Assembly (NCBI RefSeq): GCF_028735875.1
Contig: NZ_CP117834.1
Span: forward strand, 1,228,001 to 1,292,000
Direction of reading: 5' to 3'
Length of the DNA: 64,000 nt
DNA from: Shouchella hunanensis
GTDB taxonomy: Bacteria; Bacillota; Bacilli; Bacillales; Bacillaceae_D
Shown here: piece by piece, positions 54,985 to 63,342 of the stretch
Layout: each line of letters begins with the position of its first letter
Numbering within the stretch: position 1 is the stretch's first letter
Notes under the pieces: model-generated
What the model saw: only the letters and a program-made list of their open reading frames with translations
The model's database searches: none
What the model was told of the DNA's origin: nothing
Program-made: the position numbers and the translations under genes

Positions 54985-55914
54985 ATGAGAAAGTTCTTGG
55001 TTTTATCTTTTGCATGCGGCTTTTTAGTTGCTTGCGGGGGCAATGCAAGCGAAGAAACAAGCAGCGACAATGAAGAGCAGTCCAATTCTACTGTTCATGA
55101 ATCAGAGGAAGAAGAGGTTACAAACAATTCAAATCAAGCAGACTCACAAACAACGACCGAAGGTGATGAGAAAGAACCTACAGATACATCAAATGAAGAG
55201 CTTAGTGAGAGCGAATTGGAAGCGCTTCGAATTCCAACCGTACCGATGGAGTCCCCTTACGACGATGATGGGAACATTAAACACGCGCATACTCAAATTG
55301 AGATTGTAGATGAGTATATGGACGAGGACGGTCGTATTTATTTTGGTTTAGACGAAGATCCGGTACGAAACATTACAAACCCAGAAGACGAGAATATCGT
55401 CCATGTCACCAATTATTCAGATGTTTTTATAAATATAGTAGAAGCAGAGGCTTTTCAACTGGATGAGGACTTGCGTGAAGAAGCCTACAAATTCGTCATG
55501 CTTTCACCGCCACAAGAGCTTGAAGGAAAAGATCCCTCAGAATACCGAACATGGGAGGAAGCCACAAACTTAGAAAGAGGCGTCATGCAAATGATTTACC
55601 TCACCACTGCACCTATTCATAACATAGACTATATTGTTCACGAAGATCTGTATAACCATGATGCCCTCCCCATTCTATTAGAAGAATTTGAAAAGCTTGG
55701 CTCTCCGATGGTTCTCTTCCCTGCACCTCAAACGGTGAATGACATGCAATTATTTGAACTTATACAAGTACTGCATCAAATGTGGGGACAATTAGGGCAA
55801 TTCGAAAACCCAGCAGAGAATAAAGAAGAATTCGAAGAGCTTTACTTTCAAGTTAGACAAGAAACGAACGACTTAATTGTCCGAATGAATTTCTTACTGA
55901 GTGAAGAGATGTAA
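54985..55914 (+). CDS. Acidic lipoprotein of unknown function
   Basis: 309 residues. Lipoprotein signal: KFLVLSFACGFLVACGG, with the modified Cys near residue 18. A ~60-residue linker of Ser, Thr, Asn, Glu follows, then a folded acidic domain with SYDDDG-type and EYRTWEEATNLERG segments. It should be anchored to the outer face of the membrane. Family not recognised. AAAGG ribosome site nine bases upstream. Confidence 0.75.
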   Translation: MRKFLVLSFACGFLVACGGNASEETSSDNEEQSNSTVHESEEEEVTNNSNQADSQTTTEGDEKEPTDTSNEELSESELEALRIPTVPMESPYDDDGNIKHAHTQIEIVDEYMDEDGRIYFGLDEDPVRNITNPEDENIVHVTNYSDVFINIVEAEAFQLDEDLREEAYKFVMLSPPQELEGKDPSEYRTWEEATNLERGVMQMIYLTTAPIHNIDYIVHEDLYNHDALPILLEEFEKLGSPMVLFPAPQTVNDMQLFELIQVLHQMWGQLGQFENPAENKEEFEELYFQVRQETNDLIVRMNFLLSEEM

Positions 55915-56057
55915 GACAACGACTCATGTATTGTCGCTCGCTTTTTACATATATCGAGTTTTCTTTTTCATCGTAAGTTAAAATCTTCGAGTAGGAATCA
56001 AAAAGGGGGTTTTGCTTTTGATGAGGAATAGAAAAGAAAGAAGGGGGTTTTCAATAT

Positions 56058-57071
56058 ATGTCTTTACTATCGCGGAACAACTTCTTGATCGTTCGAAATT
56101 CAGTAAAAAAATCATTTAAAAAGCTTGATTGCACTGGGGCTGCCCTTATGATTCTACACAATAATGAGCTAGTTGTAGAAGAATACTGGGGAACACACTC
56201 TAAACAAGAGAACGCTCGATTAATTCAAGCAGATTCAAAGTTCCACCTTGCATCATGTAGAAAAAGTTACATAGGCTTTGCAGTTGCTTATGCTGCTCAT
56301 CATGGTTATATTCAATCTATTGATGAAGAAATCACTTGTTATCTTCCTACTTCACAACAAAAAGCTGTGTTTGAAGGAACGACGATTCGTCACCTATTAA
56401 CGCATTCACATGGTTTAATACAACGAAATAACCAGATAGATCGTGAATTTCCAGCTGGCACTGGGTGGGCATATCGAGGAATCAATATTGAATTATTATC
56501 TAAAATCGTTAACTATACTACAGGGAAAACAATTGCAGCTATTGTAAATGATGAAGTTTTTCGACCATTAAACCTAACAGAAACAAATTGGTATAATCAA
56601 TTTGACAACACTTTCGTAGAAGTCATACGTAAACCTAAAGATAAAAACTGGTCCGCAAATGAGCATATAGATGGCAGTAAAATGAATATGTATGCTTCTG
56701 TTCGTGAACTAGCAACATGGGGACAATTGCATTTGAATAAAGGAGTTGTAAAAGGGAAACAACTTGTAAACCCTAACATACTTGAATTAGCTACATCGTT
56801 GCAAAGTCCAAGGTTTAAAAATCAAGATTTCCCTCAAAATGGCTTTTTGTGGTTTGTCAAAGACTCTTCAGCAAAACATTCAGAAATAGGTCCATTAGTA
56901 CCTAAAGGGGCGTTTCAGATTCTAGGGTATACGGGTGTTACCTTACTAGTTATACCGGAAAAGAAGATTGTGGCTGTACGAGCATTTAATAGTTTTGGGT
57001 CCCCTGAAGGATATCATTACTTGGAGGATGTTAGAGATTTCGGAAATGCTATTATGCAATCCTTCAATTGA
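56058..57071 (+). CDS. Serine hydrolase, class C beta-lactamase-like
   Basis: 337 residues. The nucleophile motif SxxK is SCRK in FHLASCRKSYIGFA; IRHLLTHSHGL is the usual following segment; the second motif, normally Y-x-N, reads WAYRGINIELL. No signal peptide, so it is likely cytoplasmic and not a true beta-lactamase; an esterase or peptidase is more probable. AGGGGG ribosome site. Confidence 0.82.
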   Translation: MSLLSRNNFLIVRNSVKKSFKKLDCTGAALMILHNNELVVEEYWGTHSKQENARLIQADSKFHLASCRKSYIGFAVAYAAHHGYIQSIDEEITCYLPTSQQKAVFEGTTIRHLLTHSHGLIQRNNQIDREFPAGTGWAYRGINIELLSKIVNYTTGKTIAAIVNDEVFRPLNLTETNWYNQFDNTFVEVIRKPKDKNWSANEHIDGSKMNMYASVRELATWGQLHLNKGVVKGKQLVNPNILELATSLQSPRFKNQDFPQNGFLWFVKDSSAKHSEIGPLVPKGAFQILGYTGVTLLVIPEKKIVAVRAFNSFGSPEGYHYLEDVRDFGNAIMQSFN

Positions 57072-57088
57072 TAAAACAAAACCAGCTA

Positions 57089-57120
57089 AGCCCGATTGAC
57101 GTTTCCGTTCAATCGGGTTT
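57089..57120 (+). terminator. Serine hydrolase gene terminator
   Basis: CCCGATTGA (57091-57099) pairs with TCAATCGGG (57109-57117), followed by TTTATTA. Confidence 0.75.
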
Positions 57121-57143
57121 ATTATGGCTGCTCTTTTAATTCA

Positions 57144-57407
57144 TTACAAACCGACCATAGCCCATTCATGGATTTCGAAACCTCTTGCTCCTTTCAATAC
57201 ATAGGGATCGTTCTGAACAATCTCTTTCACTTCTTCTAAAGAACTTACTTGATAGATAACCAATCCACCGGTTCCATCAACAAAAGGACCGTTTACAAAA
57301 ATCTTGCCTTCATCTCTTTTTTGCTCTAGATAATCAAGATGCTGCGGTCGATATTTTTGACTTTTTTCCAAATCAAGTAAAGGTAAAAACACCGCATAGT
57401 AAATCAT
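57144..57407 (-). CDS. YciI family protein
   Basis: 87 residues, ferredoxin-like fold of the YciI/YCII family: RPQHLDYLEQKRDEGKIFVN holds the conserved His and the strand before GPFVDGTGGLVIYQV. The active-site-like Asp is present. Some relatives cleave or isomerise chlorinated or lactone compounds; the role here is unknown. It precedes the serine hydrolase terminator in the opposite direction. Confidence 0.85.
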   Translation of the reverse strand: MIYYAVFLPLLDLEKSQKYRPQHLDYLEQKRDEGKIFVNGPFVDGTGGLVIYQVSSLEEVKEIVQNDPYVLKGARGFEIHEWAMVGL

Positions 57408-57455
57408 CCGTATTCGTCCTCCTTCTTTATGATTTAGTAAATTGATTATTCCATA

Positions 57456-58145
57456 TTAATGAATAAATGTATATCCATTCTCTTCAAGGGTTTTTTCAAT
57501 ATTTTTTGCAAGCGTACTATCTTTCCAATTGCCACTTTGTATGATTTCCATTGATTCATTCTCATTTTTAATTAACGTTTCAACTTTTGCCAAGATACCT
57601 TCAGCCTCTAAAGGTGGAATAACTACAATGCCATCTTCATCCCCTAGTATGATGTCTCCTGGATGTACAACCTGCCCCCCACAAGAAATATCTACATTTA
57701 CTTCACCGGGTCCATTTTTATAAGGTCCTCTTCCTGTTACACCGGCAGCAAACACAGGGAAATCTTCCTGTTGAAGGTAATCAACATCACGAATACACCC
57801 ATCAACAACGAATCCGGCAATGTTCTTACTTTTTGCAATCGAATACATAATATCTCCACATATACTATGATTCATATCTCTTCCAGCCTCAACTACAATG
57901 ACATCACCAGGCTGCGCCATAAGGAGTGCTTGGTGAAATAACATATTATCAGCAATGGATGCTTTGACAGTTAAAGCCTGACCTAATAGCCTTTTTTGTT
58001 TGCCGAATGGCTTGATATAGGCATTCATGCTATACAACCGTTCCATACAATCAGATACATTTGCTGAAGGATATTCCCTAAAGCGATCCACTAAAGCCGG
58101 ATTCAAATTCTCTCTATTTGTGTAAATTCGCTTCCCTACGCTCAT
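57456..58145 (-). CDS. RraA family aldolase/decarboxylase
   Basis: About 229 residues. RraA-type marks: PSANVSDCMERL, the phosphate/oxyanion loop GDVIVVEAGRD, the metal-site segment GFVVDGCIRDVDYL, and GDIILGDEDGIVVIPP. Such enzymes cleave 4-hydroxy-4-methyl-2-oxoglutarate or relatives to pyruvate and also decarboxylate oxaloacetate. The start is ATG 58145, seven bases after AAGGAG. It follows the dehydrogenase by 14 bases, so both should act in one pathway. Confidence 0.87.
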   Translation of the reverse strand: MSVGKRIYTNRENLNPALVDRFREYPSANVSDCMERLYSMNAYIKPFGKQKRLLGQALTVKASIADNMLFHQALLMAQPGDVIVVEAGRDMNHSICGDIMYSIAKSKNIAGFVVDGCIRDVDYLQQEDFPVFAAGVTGRGPYKNGPGEVNVDISCGGQVVHPGDIILGDEDGIVVIPPLEAEGILAKVETLIKNENESMEIIQSGNWKDSTLAKNIEKTLEENGYTFIH

Positions 58146-58159
58146 AAACATTCTCCTTT

Positions 58160-59089
58160 TTAAAGAACACTATAATTTGGTTTTTTATCCCTCAATACAA
58201 GAAGCACTTCGTTCACTACGGTAGACCCCATAAGAGCCATTGCTTCATGGGTGTTGGCTCCAATATGAGGTGTAGCAACAAAATTATCCAAGCTTAAAAG
58301 CTTGTTCTCACTCGTTGGTGGTTCTTTTACAAAAACATCACTTGCTGCAGCGTAAATATGTTTATGAATTAAAGCGTTATATAGAGCTTCCTCGTCCACT
58401 ACTCCACCCCTAGATGTGTTGATAAGAATCGCACTTGGTTTCATTAATTGAAGCTTCGATTCATTAATTAGGTGCTTGGTATTCTCCGTCAATGGAACAC
58501 TAATCGAAACGAAGTCGGATGAAGTCATCAATAAATCTAAATCAACTTTTTGAATACCTAATTGATCACACTCTTCTTTAGAAATGTATGGATCATAGGC
58601 AAGGACTTCCATATTAAATCCTTGTTTTGCAATCGTAGCTGCTATTCTACTAATTTTTCCCGCACCCACAATACCAAATGTTTTTTTACTTAATTGATAC
58701 CCCGTTAGTTCTTTTGGCGCGATTGTTTTATTTTTGTCTTGCTTTCCTCTTTCGAAGCTCAAACTCACATTACGAGCCATGTTCATGGCTAACGCAATAA
58801 TTAATTCACCTACAGATTGAATATTCGCTTGTGGGGTGTATACAACGTTGATGCCATATTCTTTTGCTGCTTTAATGTCAATCGAATCGTACCCAACACC
58901 ATGTTTTCCAATGACTTTTAAGTTTTTTGCTTTAGCAATCATGTCCCGAGTGACTTTTTCAGCTCTAATGATCATACCGTCAACAACATCAATCTCATTA
59001 ACATCCTGTGTAATGGTACAATATTCTTCAAGTGTTTTAATTGCGTTTTCGTCAATATGCTCCGTTAAGAGAATTTTAAATGGTTTCAC
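58160..59089 (-). CDS. D-isomer-specific 2-hydroxyacid dehydrogenase
   Basis: 309 residues. NAD fold with GIVGAGKISRIAATIAKQG; catalytic Arg in NTSRGGVVDEEAL, Glu in DVFVKEPP, and His in TPHIGANTHEA. Nearest to hydroxypyruvate/phosphoglycerate dehydrogenase-like members without an ACT domain. GTG start after GAGGTG. First of a two-gene operon with the RraA-like aldolase, behind a perfect cre and divergent from a LysR regulator. It probably oxidises a 2-hydroxyacid taken up by the nearby 2HCT transporter. Confidence 0.88.
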   Translation of the reverse strand: MKPFKILLTEHIDENAIKTLEEYCTITQDVNEIDVVDGMIIRAEKVTRDMIAKAKNLKVIGKHGVGYDSIDIKAAKEYGINVVYTPQANIQSVGELIIALAMNMARNVSLSFERGKQDKNKTIAPKELTGYQLSKKTFGIVGAGKISRIAATIAKQGFNMEVLAYDPYISKEECDQLGIQKVDLDLLMTSSDFVSISVPLTENTKHLINESKLQLMKPSAILINTSRGGVVDEEALYNALIHKHIYAAASDVFVKEPPTSENKLLSLDNFVATPHIGANTHEAMALMGSTVVNEVLLVLRDKKPNYSVL

Positions 59090-59107
59090 CTGTACACCTC
59101 GTCATCT

Positions 59108-59121
59108 TGATAGCGTTATCA
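59108..59121. promoter_or_regulatory. Catabolite-responsive element (cre), dehydrogenase-aldolase operon
   Basis: TGATAGCGTTATCA matches the cre consensus TGWNANCGNTNWCA at every position. It lies just after a TACAAT -10 of the minus-strand operon, where CcpA binding would block transcription. Confidence 0.8.
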
Positions 59122-59210
59122 TTGTATTAAGTTTATCTAGTTCGTTTATTAATGTAAAATAGGTATTAAGCTTATTAAATAACACTAAATATGTTATAAG
59201 GTGGTCTGTT

Positions 59211-60101
59211 ATGAATTTAAATTTTATAGAAACATTTTTAGCTGTTGTTAAAAAGAAGTCATTAAGTGCGGCAGCAAAAGAGCTCCACATCGCACAAACC
59301 ACCATTAGCCAAAGACTTATGATCGCTGAGACCGAATTAGGATTTAAGTTAATAGAACGAGGAAAAGGTGTTAAAGAAATTAAGCTAACGCCTGCTGGAG
59401 AAGAATTCCTGAGATTAGCAGAACAATGGGATCACATTGATAAAGAAATGGATTTATTAAAGAAACGTGGTCCTAAATCGGTCTTAAGCGTAGGTTCAGT
59501 TGATAGCTTCAATACTTTTTTTCTTCCAGAAGTTTATAAAGAGATTAGTACCCTTACTTCTTCCTTATTTTTATCAACGCATACCTTACATTCAAAAGAA
59601 CTCTACGATGAAATTGAAAACCGTTCCATTGATGTGGGCTTTTCTCTAGCCATTAGAAACAGCCCAAACGTCAATGTAAGTAAATATTTTGAATCACCAC
59701 TTGTTGTTATAAGTGCGAAGAAATACCTAGGTGGGAAAAGTTTAAACATTAGCGAGCTAGATTCAAAATATGAACTCTATATGCCATGGGGAGAAGACTA
59801 TAGAAGGTGGCACGAATATTGGTGTGGGGAAATGATTCACCAGCAGTTCAAATTAGATAACATGAACATCCTACTCGGTGTACTGGAAAACTCAAAATAT
59901 TGGGCGGTTGTTCCTGAATGGATAGCCCATAAGATCGCTATGGAAAGAAAGCTATATAGTTATCAGTTGGAAAACAATCCGCCACCCTATATTTGTTATC
60001 AATTAACTCACAAAAAACCGTTCATCTCTAAAAAACATTCTCTTGAGCTATTTACTTATGTGTCTAAAAAAAACCTTGAAGAAACGAACATTCACAGATA
60101 A
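59211..60101 (+). CDS. LysR family transcriptional regulator
   Basis: 296 residues. The winged helix-turn-helix at 1-60 includes FLAVVKKKSLSAAAKELHIA and TTISQRLMIAETELGFKL; the effector-binding domain follows from ~90. It is divergent from the dehydrogenase-aldolase operon and beside the transporter, so it probably activates both in response to the substrate. GGTGG ribosome site six bases before the ATG. Confidence 0.93.
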   Translation: MNLNFIETFLAVVKKKSLSAAAKELHIAQTTISQRLMIAETELGFKLIERGKGVKEIKLTPAGEEFLRLAEQWDHIDKEMDLLKKRGPKSVLSVGSVDSFNTFFLPEVYKEISTLTSSLFLSTHTLHSKELYDEIENRSIDVGFSLAIRNSPNVNVSKYFESPLVVISAKKYLGGKSLNISELDSKYELYMPWGEDYRRWHEYWCGEMIHQQFKLDNMNILLGVLENSKYWAVVPEWIAHKIAMERKLYSYQLENNPPPYICYQLTHKKPFISKKHSLELFTYVSKKNLEETNIHR

Positions 60102-60104
60102 AAC

Positions 60105-60136
60105 AACACCCCCTGTCACAAAACAGGGGGTGTTTA
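60105..60136. terminator. Terminator lysR / transporter
   Basis: AACACCCCCTGT (60105-60116) pairs with ACAGGGGGTGTT (60123-60134). Confidence 0.9.
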
Positions 60137-60141
60137 CTAAA

Positions 60142-61461
60142 CTACGTTGCAGATAATAAACTCATAACGACAATGGTGAGAACGCCACCTATTCTCGTGG
60201 TAATCTGAAGAAATGGAAAGAGCTGCATTCGTTCACTTGCTTTTAACACTGCTACATCTCCTACTCCACCCATGTCTGCTAAAGCCAATCCTGAGATAAT
60301 GGACGATTCCACGAAGTAGAAACCAATAATCCACCCTGCAAAACCTGCAATGGTTGCAATAATCACCACGACCATTACCGTTACAAACATATTTGTTGGA
60401 TTCGTTATTAAATCTAGTACACGATTTACGTCTATTAGGCTGGCACTTATCGCTACAAGGACGGCAGGAACCCATACTCTACTAATAAAATTAAACCACA
60501 CTTCGGCCCCACTATTAATTTGATTCGGTAGCAAGTTCGTCAGTTTTAAAATGGCAGCTAAAACAATTAACCATACAAAGGTATGGAAGAAAGGAAAAAG
60601 CCCGTTTAGTAGGACACCTGACATGTAAAGACCGCCAGCTACCATTATGCCTATTCCTATATTTTTAATGGATTCAACTAAACGATTTCCTTCTTCCACT
60701 TTAAAAGAATCGTTTTTTACTCTTAATGGATTACCATTTCCTGAGAAACCTTTAAAAGGTGTTTTCTTTCTTTTTCCGAGGAAATTAAGAATGGATGCTA
60801 ATAAAATACAAATAATATTGGAGACCATGACGGCAGGTGCTAGAATATCAAAGAAATCAGAAGGTACACCACCCATGTTGTCTGCATATATTTGCGATAA
60901 TGGAATGGCACCCGTCGTTAAACCACTTGCCATAATGGGAGCGACAATCAATAATATTGTGTATTTAAAACCTAAACCAAATAACTGACCTAATAACCCA
61001 CCTACTAATGCACCTAATAAAATGGTTGTCATAAGAGGAATAAGCATCTTCAAACCAACTGTAATTAGAACTTCTCTTTTAATACTTAAAATACTCCCAA
61101 CAATTAATCCAGCTACGATAAAATCTTGAAATCCAAATCCACTATAAAAATTTTGAGCAATCTCTGACATTGATTCTGGCAAGACCCCAACAAATATGAG
61201 CACCGCAGGTAAAAAAATGCAGAGTAATGTGCCTCCCCCAAACTCTGAAAACTTAGGAATCGAATCTCCAATCCATAGAAACAGCCCACCTAATCCCATG
61301 GTAATCATTAATCCTGTAATAATATTTATTGGTAAAATATTTAAATACAAACAAAGAATTGCCGGAATCAATAGAGCCAAATATAAAGGCAACCTTATAC
61401 CATAGATCTCATCCGTTAAGAATCGATTCCGTCCTGTTTCTTTTAATTTCAAATCACTCAT
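60142..61461 (-). CDS. 2-hydroxycarboxylate transporter family (CitS/MaeN-like) symporter
   Basis: 439 residues, about eleven helices. The family signature is in the C-terminal re-entrant region: ADMGGVGDVAVLKASERMQL and QITTRIGGVL; the first repeat has LTTGAIPLSQIYADNMGG. Members take up citrate, malate or similar 2-hydroxy acids with Na+ or H+. GGAGG ribosome site. A near-perfect cre upstream and an adjacent LysR gene tie it to the dehydrogenase-aldolase operon. Confidence 0.92.
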   Translation of the reverse strand: MSDLKLKETGRNRFLTDEIYGIRLPLYLALLIPAILCLYLNILPINIITGLMITMGLGGLFLWIGDSIPKFSEFGGGTLLCIFLPAVLIFVGVLPESMSEIAQNFYSGFGFQDFIVAGLIVGSILSIKREVLITVGLKMLIPLMTTILLGALVGGLLGQLFGLGFKYTILLIVAPIMASGLTTGAIPLSQIYADNMGGVPSDFFDILAPAVMVSNIICILLASILNFLGKRKKTPFKGFSGNGNPLRVKNDSFKVEEGNRLVESIKNIGIGIMVAGGLYMSGVLLNGLFPFFHTFVWLIVLAAILKLTNLLPNQINSGAEVWFNFISRVWVPAVLVAISASLIDVNRVLDLITNPTNMFVTVMVVVIIATIAGFAGWIIGFYFVESSIISGLALADMGGVGDVAVLKASERMQLFPFLQITTRIGGVLTIVVMSLLSAT

Positions 61462-61478
61462 TCCATATTCCTCCTGAT

Positions 61479-61492
61479 TGATAGCGCTTTCT
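61479..61492. promoter_or_regulatory. Catabolite-responsive element (cre), transporter gene
   Basis: TGATAGCGCTTTCT matches the cre consensus with one mismatch (last base) and shares its first eight bases with the cre before the dehydrogenase operon. It lies 18 bases upstream of the transporter start codon. Confidence 0.65.
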
Positions 61493-61815
61493 TTATTGAT
61501 AACTTATTCTAAGGATAATATTATTTTTCTTATTGTAAAGTAGCAAATTCACCTATTAAATAGCATAAATGTAGATATTAAATGGATTTATTCCACTCTA
61601 CGTATTCATGCTCAGAACCAAAAAAGCAGCCCTAATGGCTGCTCCCCATGCCTATCATGGTAATATTTACCTCTCAGCCTTTTAGATCATTGCTCCTGTT
61701 AATAGGTTCTTGTTTGGAGATAGTCAGATTCATCACAACTATAACTACACGAACAGGGTTCTAACAAGTAAGCAACCACAAGAAAGTATCCTAAGCGCCT
61801 ATTTTTACATCAAAA
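61493..61815. other. Intergenic region with possible remnant
   Basis: Contains a minus-strand hairpin with T-tract (61625-61643) and a 26-codon Cys-rich minus-strand frame (61699-61779) with a weak AGGA ribosome site, reading EPCSCSYSCDESDYLQTRTY near its end. This might be a degraded element or a spurious frame. No further gene is seen. Confidence 0.35.
61625..61643 (-). terminator. Second terminator downstream of phr genes
   Basis: AGCAGCC and GGCTGCT form a seven-pair stem with a five-base loop; TTTTTT follows on the minus strand. Confidence 0.65.
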
Positions 61816-61848
61816 AAAGACTGGAGCCTTTTACAAGGTGCAGTCTTT
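61816..61848 (-). terminator. Terminator of the rap-phr-phr operon
   Basis: On the minus strand AAAGACTG pairs with CAGTCTTT with an inner CCTT/AAGG-type stem, followed by TTTT. It lies 14 bases after the distal phr stop. Confidence 0.75.
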
Positions 61849-61861
61849 GATAAATTGAATA

Positions 61862-61981
61862 TTAGTGACCAGCCACAGGTTGTACATATATTTCAATGTC
61901 ACCATTTGCTACTGATTGATTTGGTGCCGGGGACACGGCAATTACTCCAACCATCATCAAAGCTATTAGAAATTTCTTCAA
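61862..61981 (-). CDS. Phr-type signalling peptide precursor (distal copy), 39 aa
   Basis: TTG start, ten bases after GGAG. Residues 1-18 are a signal peptide (MKKFLIALMMVGVIAVSP); the C-terminal part ends NGDIEIYVQPVAGH. Phr precursors are exported, trimmed and re-imported as C-terminal penta- to hexapeptides that inhibit Rap proteins. It resembles the proximal copy closely in the leader and ribosome region but differs in the last residues. The active peptide cannot be told exactly. Confidence 0.75.
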   Translation of the reverse strand: MKKFLIALMMVGVIAVSPAPNQSVANGDIEIYVQPVAGH

Positions 61982-62065
61982 TCTGATCCAACTCCTAACG
62001 TTAACGATTTTTGTTTGGCACTGCAGGAATGTACAGGTACATTGTGAGCTTTAAATCATTTTGTT

Positions 62066-62185
62066 TTAGTAACCACCAACTGGTTGGGTATGTGTATCAA
62101 TTTCTCCATCAACTAAAGCTTGGCTTGCTGTTGGAGATACAACAATTATTCCTATTACAGTCATTGCTATCAACCATTTCTTCAA
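62066..62185 (-). CDS. Phr-type signalling peptide precursor (proximal copy), 39 aa
   Basis: The TTG start overlaps the rap stop (TTGA), ten bases after GGAG, so translation is coupled to rap. Signal peptide MKKWLIAMTVIGIIVVSP, then TASQALVDGEIDTHTQPVGGY to the end. Same length and layout as the distal copy; the C-termini are QPVGGY and QPVAGH. It is probably the cognate inhibitor of the Rap protein encoded just upstream. Confidence 0.82.
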   Translation of the reverse strand: MKKWLIAMTVIGIIVVSPTASQALVDGEIDTHTQPVGGY

Positions 62186-63282
62186 TCCAAACCAACTCCT
62201 AACGTTAGCGTTTTTTGTTTCACACGATAGGCACGCTTCATTAAATTAAGCGCTCTTTCCACATCATGCTGTTCATGAAAAATAACTGATAACTCTAGAG
62301 AGAGCTCTTCACATGTATATAACATATTCTGTTCTTCTAATAAGTTCAAATCTTTTTCAATGCCCTCATAATCTATTTCTAAAAATAATTTCTTCAAAAT
62401 ACTGCATTTTATTAAAAACTCTTCGTTATTATGCTTTTTCAATTCACGGATCGCTCTTTCAAGCTCTTTTTTCGCTTCTTCCTTAATTCCTAACATAAAA
62501 AGAGCTCTAGCTAAACAGTAACGAGCTTGTGCCGTCACAGAATAATCTTGAAAATCTTTAGACAAGGTGTTTTGCTCAAGAAATTTTTTAGCACTAGTAT
62601 AATCTTTTTCACGATAAGCATTTATTCCCATTGTGAAGATAACCAGATGCTTTGAATAGGGAAATCCTTCACTCAATAAAAGGTTCTCATCAAGAATTTC
62701 TTTTGCCTCTTCATGCATATCTGATATTGAATAAATACCTGCTAAGATGTTAGTTGAAAAGATAATTCGCTCTGTATACCCTAATCGCTTAAACGTAACA
62801 ATGGCTTCTTCTAAGTATGAGCAGGCGTAAGCATTGTGATTTATTCTCATTAGTGCCATGCCCATGAAATATTGAAATTCAGCCTCTTCTGCCTCATCTT
62901 TCACATATTCAAGCAATCGCTCGGCTTTACGAAATAAGCGAATGGCAGAACGATAGCGATGGTGCATAAACTCATGTTGACCGCTTACAAAATAGTACAT
63001 ATACCTTAACAGATGGTCAAGTGATTCACTTACTGCTGGGGACACACGTTCGATCATCTCGTCTCCAGCTTTTTCATCAGTCGTTTGATCTCTCATCATC
63101 GTATACCGGTACTCTACAAGCGAATAATAAGCCAAAATGCTGTCACTAGGCTCCATCCTTTTTAGCATTTGCTTAATTTCCTCATGTAATAGAATGGCTT
63201 CATCTGTTGATCGTGCAATAATGCAACTATACCATTCTACAATTTTGGCACCGACTTCCTCTGATGGTATCGTTATTTGCAT
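62182..63282 (-). CDS. Rap family response regulator aspartate phosphatase-like protein
   Basis: 366 residues, the usual Rap length. An N-terminal three-helix bundle (to ~70) is followed by TPR repeats, e.g. FQYFMGMALMRINHNAYACS and YSVTAQARYCLARALFMLGI. Rap proteins dephosphorylate Spo0F or block ComA and similar regulators, and are inhibited by Phr peptides. AAAGGAGGTGG ribosome site. A 26-bp palindrome overlaps its promoter. The target cannot be told from the sequence. Confidence 0.9.
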   Translation of the reverse strand: MQITIPSEEVGAKIVEWYSCIIARSTDEAILLHEEIKQMLKRMEPSDSILAYYSLVEYRYTMMRDQTTDEKAGDEMIERVSPAVSESLDHLLRYMYYFVSGQHEFMHHRYRSAIRLFRKAERLLEYVKDEAEEAEFQYFMGMALMRINHNAYACSYLEEAIVTFKRLGYTERIIFSTNILAGIYSISDMHEEAKEILDENLLLSEGFPYSKHLVIFTMGINAYREKDYTSAKKFLEQNTLSKDFQDYSVTAQARYCLARALFMLGIKEEAKKELERAIRELKKHNNEEFLIKCSILKKLFLEIDYEGIEKDLNLLEEQNMLYTCEELSLELSVIFHEQHDVERALNLMKRAYRVKQKTLTLGVGLD

Positions 63283-63308
63283 CCTACCACCTCCTTTTTG
63301 TTATTATG

Positions 63309-63342
63309 GTTCTATTTTACTGGTAAAATAGAACAAATGTAA
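63309..63342 (-). promoter_or_regulatory. rap promoter with 26-bp palindromic operator
   Basis: GTTCTATTTTAC-TG-GTAAAATAGAAC (63309-63334) is a perfect 12-bp inverted repeat. On the minus strand TTACAT (63337-63342), 17 bases and TAAAAT (63314-63319) form a promoter whose spacer and -10 lie inside the palindrome. It is A/T-rich and has no T-tract, so an operator is more likely than a terminator. Confidence 0.65.

Noticed and set aside
63309-63334. Palindrome before rap as an intrinsic terminator
   Set aside because: The stem is A/T-rich, has no T-tract, and lies upstream of the gene over a promoter.
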